Source: Marinobacter subterrani (GTDB taxonomy: Bacteria > Pseudomonadota > Gammaproteobacteria > Pseudomonadales > Oleiphilaceae). Taken from it: a DNA stretch of 64,000 bases. The DNA lies in NCBI RefSeq assembly GCF_001045555.1, contig NZ_LFBU01000001.1:682001-746000 (forward strand), given 5' to 3'. The notes below the pieces were generated by a model. It did not search any database. It saw only the letters and a list, made by a program, of their open reading frames with translations, and was not told the origin of the DNA. Both the position numbers and the translations under genes were made by a program. Every line of letters begins with the position of its first letter. The stretch's first letter is position 1. Positions 60,675 to 64,000 of the stretch are shown here, one piece after another.

Positions 60675-61352
60675 CTATTTTTCGCCAGTGGTGACCAGGC
60701 TGTTGACACCAAACGCCTCATCCAGAGACTGCTTCGCTGCTTCCGCTTCCGATTTGGTGGCAAACGGCCCGCTGAACACCCGGGTAAGAGTGGTACTGCC
60801 ACGGACAACAGACTGGAGGTGAGAGCCGTAACCCTTTTCCCGTACCTGATCCCGCAAGCGGCGGGCATTGTCTTCATTACCAAAACTACCCAGCTGTACT
60901 ACCCAGGCGCCTTCAAGGGAGCGCTCGTACTCGGCGGTCTCCTGAGCACCCGCTTCGGCGGTCTTGGCGGGAGCCGTTACAGAGGGTTCCGGTGACTGCT
61001 GGCTCTGGCTCGACGTGGCGCCGCCGGCATCAGATGGCCCGCTCACTTCCGGAGCGGTCTCGGGGGATGTTCCCGGCTCGCCTTCTTCCAGAATCTGATA
61101 GCCAGGCGCGTCCTTGTTCTCGCCTGCGAGAGGTTCCGGCACTTCCGGCGCTGTCTCGCTGAGCCCATAGGAAGGCGCTGGGGGCATCTCAGTTTCAGGC
61201 GCCTCAACCTCGGGGAAAGGCGGCTCTTCCGGGATCTTGATGGTTGTGGACGTCCGCTCCGAGTGAGGCTCGTCAAAAAGCATGGGAACAAAGATAACCG
61301 CCAGGGAAACGAGCACCAACGCCCCGATTATTCTCTGCTTCAATCCATCCAC
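60675..61352 (-). CDS. SPOR-domain protein (DedD-like)
   Basis: The 225-residue protein has one N-terminal membrane helix (about 8-25), a Pro/Glu/Ala-rich periplasmic linker and a C-terminal SPOR domain (about 148-225, beginning AWVVQLGSFGNEDNARRL) that binds septal peptidoglycan. It lies between folC and cvpA, where the DedD homologue is found in pseudomonads and enterics. It may act with FtsK at division. Confidence 0.88.
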   Translation of the reverse strand: MDGLKQRIIGALVLVSLAVIFVPMLFDEPHSERTSTTIKIPEEPPFPEVEAPETEMPPAPSYGLSETAPEVPEPLAGENKDAPGYQILEEGEPGTSPETAPEVSGPSDAGGATSSQSQQSPEPSVTAPAKTAEAGAQETAEYERSLEGAWVVQLGSFGNEDNARRLRDQVREKGYGSHLQSVVRGSTTLTRVFSGPFATKSEAEAAKQSLDEAFGVNSLVTTGEK

Positions 61353-61494
61353 GTTGCCAGGCTCCCGATTGTATGATTGCGCTTTGGTGACTGCGCCCTT
61401 GCAGGCGCCTACCGGCCGATACTAACCGCCCGACCGCCGGAACTCAAAGGCTGGGCCGCCGCCATGGACAAAGTTTAAGGCGGTCAGTTCAATA

Positions 61495-62820
61495 TCAGAG
61501 CCGCGACTCATTCCTGTGCAGCAGAATATCGCGGGCCTGCGCCACGGTAAAAAATGAACCGAAAACCACCAGCAGATCTTCCGCCGCAGCATTTGATAAC
61601 GCCGCTTTCAACGCCTCCAGAACCGTTTCCGAGACCCTGGCATCGGTTATGCCCGCAGCGGAAAGCCTGCTTTTCAGGACAGAGCCCGAAAGCCCCCTTG
61701 GAACATCAAGCCCGGCCAGATACCAGTGATCCACCACGGCGGCCATGGCCCGACCGACGCCTTCAACGTCCTTGTCGGCCAGCGCACCATAAACGGCGTG
61801 AATCTGTTTACCGGGCGCTTTCAGGCTCGCCAGCCGGCCAGACAACCAGCCAGCGGCATGAGGGTTGTGGCCGACGTCGACAAAGATCTTCGGATTTTCC
61901 CCAAGCAATTCGAACCGGCCGGGAACACTCAGGGTAGAAAGCGTTTCCTCTATTGCCGAAACATCGAGGCCTGGCTCGAGACTCTGGATCGCCACGGCCG
62001 CTGCGGCAACGCTTTTGACCGGCAGCGGACCGGCCGGCAGACGGAGGTGACGCCCGCCATATTCAAGCCCGGGACCTGACCCCGCGCCCTTCTCACCATC
62101 GGACAGTGACAGGTGATAATCGCGCCCCAGCAGGGCCAGACTGACCTTCTGCGCAGCAACCTGCTGTAGCACCGAGCGGGGCGGATCATCATCAGCATAC
62201 ACAGCAGGAATTCCCGGCCTCAGGACGCCGGCCTTTTCAAAACCGATGACTTCCCGGTTATCGCCAAGAAAGGCAACATGATCGATGTCTACCGAGGTCA
62301 GGATAACGAGATCGGCATCCAGGACATTCACCGCATCCAGCCGCCCGCCCAGACCGACCTCCAGAATCCACTGATCGACACCGGCGTTGGCGAAAGCGAC
62401 GAACGCCGCCAGCGTACCGAATTCGAAATAGGTCAAAGAGACTGTTCCACGAGCTGCCTCGACGGCCTCAAAGGCCCTGATCAGCGCCTCGTCCGGGATA
62501 TCAGTACCGTCCAGGCGGACACGCTCGTTATAGCGCTGGAGATGCGGCGAGGTGTAGGCACCGGTCCGGCGCCCGGCGGCACGCAGGAGAGCCTCTACAG
62601 CGGCAACCGCACTGCCCTTGCCGTTGGTGCCGGCAATCGTGATGATGCGGGCTTGCGGCTTGCGCGGGAAAAGCCTGCGAAGCACGATCAGGACGCGATC
62701 CAGCCCCAGGTCAATCTCTGTCGGGTGTATCGCCTCAAGATAGGCTAGCCAATGGTCAACGCTGGCACCAGCCCCCGGCGAAACCGGGAGCTGGCTGGAG
62801 GGGTCACTCGGCGGGGGCAT
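61495..62820 (-). CDS. folC: Bifunctional dihydrofolate/tetrahydrofolate (folylpolyglutamate) synthase
   Basis: The 441-residue ligase adds glutamate to folates and makes dihydrofolate from dihydropteroate. The P-loop [15 protein letters not shown] and [13 protein letters not shown] are typical, with later DVGHNPHAA. The ATG at 62820 lies 17 bases inside the accD end; upstream codons of the open frame (to 62910) belong to accD in another frame. Confidence 0.95.
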   Translation of the reverse strand: MPPPSDPSSQLPVSPGAGASVDHWLAYLEAIHPTEIDLGLDRVLIVLRRLFPRKPQARIITIAGTNGKGSAVAAVEALLRAAGRRTGAYTSPHLQRYNERVRLDGTDIPDEALIRAFEAVEAARGTVSLTYFEFGTLAAFVAFANAGVDQWILEVGLGGRLDAVNVLDADLVILTSVDIDHVAFLGDNREVIGFEKAGVLRPGIPAVYADDDPPRSVLQQVAAQKVSLALLGRDYHLSLSDGEKGAGSGPGLEYGGRHLRLPAGPLPVKSVAAAAVAIQSLEPGLDVSAIEETLSTLSVPGRFELLGENPKIFVDVGHNPHAAGWLSGRLASLKAPGKQIHAVYGALADKDVEGVGRAMAAVVDHWYLAGLDVPRGLSGSVLKSRLSAAGITDARVSETVLEALKAALSNAAAEDLLVVFGSFFTVAQARDILLHRNESRL

Positions 62821-63730
62821 CTGTTTCGGGCTTTTCCGACACTTCAAACTCGATGGGGTCTTCGGTGCCCGGGCGCTCCTGGCCGGTGAACTTGGCCAGA
62901 ACATGGGCAATCCGCTCGCGCATCTGGTGACGATGAAGGATCATGTCAATCGCCCCGTGCTCCAGCAGAAACTCACTGCGCTGGAACCCTTCCGGCAGCT
63001 TTTCACGAACCGTCTGCTCGATGACCCGTGGGCCGGCAAAACCGATCAGGGCGTTGGGCTCAGCGATATTGAGATCGCCGAGCATCGCCAGGCTGGCGGA
63101 CACCCCGCCGAAAACCGGGTCTGTCATCACCGAAATATAGGGAATGCCTTCCTGTTTCATTCGCTCAAGGACTGCAGCGGTTTTTGACATCTGCATCAGT
63201 GACAGGATGGCTTCCTGCATCCGCGCACCGCCACTGGCGGAAAAACAGACCAGGGGAATATGGTGTTCCAGCGCAACATTGGCAGCCTGAACGAATTTCT
63301 CGCCGACCACCTGGCCCATGGAGCCACCCAGAAAGTTGAACTCGAAGGCGCAGGCGACCAGTGGAACACCGAGGGTCGTACCCCTCATGGCAATCAGCGC
63401 GTCCTTCTCCCCCGTCGCTTTCTGGGCCTGGGACAGGCGATCCTTGTAGCGCTTGGTATCCTTGAACTTCAGGCGATCCCATGGCTCAAGCTCGGCAGCA
63501 ATCTCTTCCCGGCCGTCCTCGTCAAGGAACACATCCAGACGCCGGCGGGCAGGCACCCTGAGATGGTGGTTACACTTCGGGCAAACATCGAGATTTTTCT
63601 CAAGCTCCGGCTTGTAGAGAAATGCGCCGCATTTAGGGCATTTCTTCCAAAGCCCTTCCGGTACACCGGTTCTCTGCTTGGATTCCGAGCGAATCTTGCT
63701 CGGCATGATCTTGTCCAGCCAGTTACTCAT
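62804..63730 (-). CDS. accD: Acetyl-CoA carboxylase carboxyltransferase subunit beta
   Basis: The 308-residue subunit combines with AccA to transfer carboxyl from biotin to acetyl-CoA. A zinc ribbon binds through Cys31, Cys34, Cys50 and Cys53 (Cx2C-x15-Cx2C). The crotonase-type fold follows, with [19 protein letters not shown] and the oxyanion Gly-Gly. It lies 46 bases after trpA and overlaps folC by 17 bases. Confidence 0.96.
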   Translation of the reverse strand: MSNWLDKIMPSKIRSESKQRTGVPEGLWKKCPKCGAFLYKPELEKNLDVCPKCNHHLRVPARRRLDVFLDEDGREEIAAELEPWDRLKFKDTKRYKDRLSQAQKATGEKDALIAMRGTTLGVPLVACAFEFNFLGGSMGQVVGEKFVQAANVALEHHIPLVCFSASGGARMQEAILSLMQMSKTAAVLERMKQEGIPYISVMTDPVFGGVSASLAMLGDLNIAEPNALIGFAGPRVIEQTVREKLPEGFQRSEFLLEHGAIDMILHRHQMRERIAHVLAKFTGQERPGTEDPIEFEVSEKPETDAPAE

Positions 63731-63776
63731 GGTTTCATCCTGTCCTTTGATGCCTGTCTGCCCTCACACCTGTCAA

Positions 63777-64000
63777 TCAGGAGGCCAGGCTGTCCAGCGC
63801 TTCGCGCATCGGGTGAAGCAGATCCGTCAGTGCTCGCTTGAGCTGGTCGGTATCTGCCTGATTCCTGGCTATTGTATCGACCAGCACACTGCCAACAATT
63901 ACACCATCGGATACCCGACCCACAGCAGCGGCCGTTTCCGCATCCCGAATGCCGAAGCCGACGCCCACGGGAAGTGCTGTCAGCTTGTGAATGTGATTTA
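63777..64000 (-). CDS. trpA: Tryptophan synthase alpha chain, C-terminal part (cut by window edge)
   Basis: The frame is open to the right edge and reads PVGVGFGIRDAE then VSDGVIVGSVLVDTI, both TrpA hallmarks of the indole-glycerol-phosphate aldolase barrel. Only the last 73 codons are seen. The gene order trpA-accD-folC is frequent. Confidence 0.9.
   Translation of the reverse strand, partial: NHIHKLTALPVGVGFGIRDAETAAAVGRVSDGVIVGSVLVDTIARNQADTDQLKRALTDLLHPMREALDSLAS

Overview
The window looks like an ordinary stretch of chromosome from a moderately GC-rich gammaproteobacterium, most likely Marinobacter or a close relative of Pseudomonas. This rests on recognisable gene blocks rather than a database search: fimL, dnaQ, rnhA, methyltransferase, gloB, mltD, Yej-type ABC transporter, fabI; trpA, accD, folC, SPOR protein, cvpA, purF, metZ; yccA with tusDCBE; and serS, rarA, lolA, ftsK. 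No phage, insertion sequence, CRISPR array or plasmid signature was seen. One tRNA gene, tRNA-Ser(UGA), is present.

Layout. 1-3.7 kb, minus strand: radical SAM protein (cut by the left edge), sixA, gpsA, and a STAS protein with a receiver/PP2C phosphatase that form a partner-switching pair. 3.8-6.3 kb: an HD phosphohydrolase and a convergent renalase-like flavoprotein. 6.4-13.3 kb: a tightly overlapping plus-strand operon for membrane-lipid modification (desaturase, NTF2-like protein, SDR, flavoprotein, DUF1365, CFA-synthase-like methyltransferase, DUF2878, exported protein of unknown function). 13.4-15.3 kb: xthA, a PhaD-like regulator and a convergent phasin. 15.4-17.0 kb: a YeeE/YedE pair plus a rhodanese-like TIGR01244 protein, preceded by a possible transcription attenuator. 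17.1-21.1 kb: hemH, a small CxxC protein, tRNA-Ser, yccA-like gene and tusDCBE.

21-32.9 kb: DUF445 protein, nfuA, metH, two small membrane proteins, a hemoprotein sulfite reductase with its DUF934 partner, a YhdH/AcuI-type reductase, sohB and an SCP2 protein. 33-37.6 kb, minus strand: a membrane protein, fimL, dnaQ, rnhA and a methyltransferase. 37.6-46.8 kb, plus strand: gloB, mltD, a four-gene peptide ABC transporter and fabI. 46.8-50.3 kb: PilZ and DUF1631 proteins and a DAHP synthase. 50.3-64 kb is one long minus-strand run from trpA (cut by the right edge) to cobA.

Themes. Sulfur handling recurs (YeeE/YedE with TIGR01244, Tus relay, sulfite reductase, SUMT for siroheme, metH, metZ). The lipid operon and the mltD-transporter block are the best candidates for incompletely described biology. 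The methyltransferase in the lipid operon lacks two of the residues that bind bicarbonate in true cyclopropane synthases. The TusE-like protein carries both cysteines of DsrC. The DNA before the YeeE/YedE pair can fold into mutually exclusive terminator and antiterminator forms. These readings come from inspecting the sequence by eye; no alignments or searches were run.
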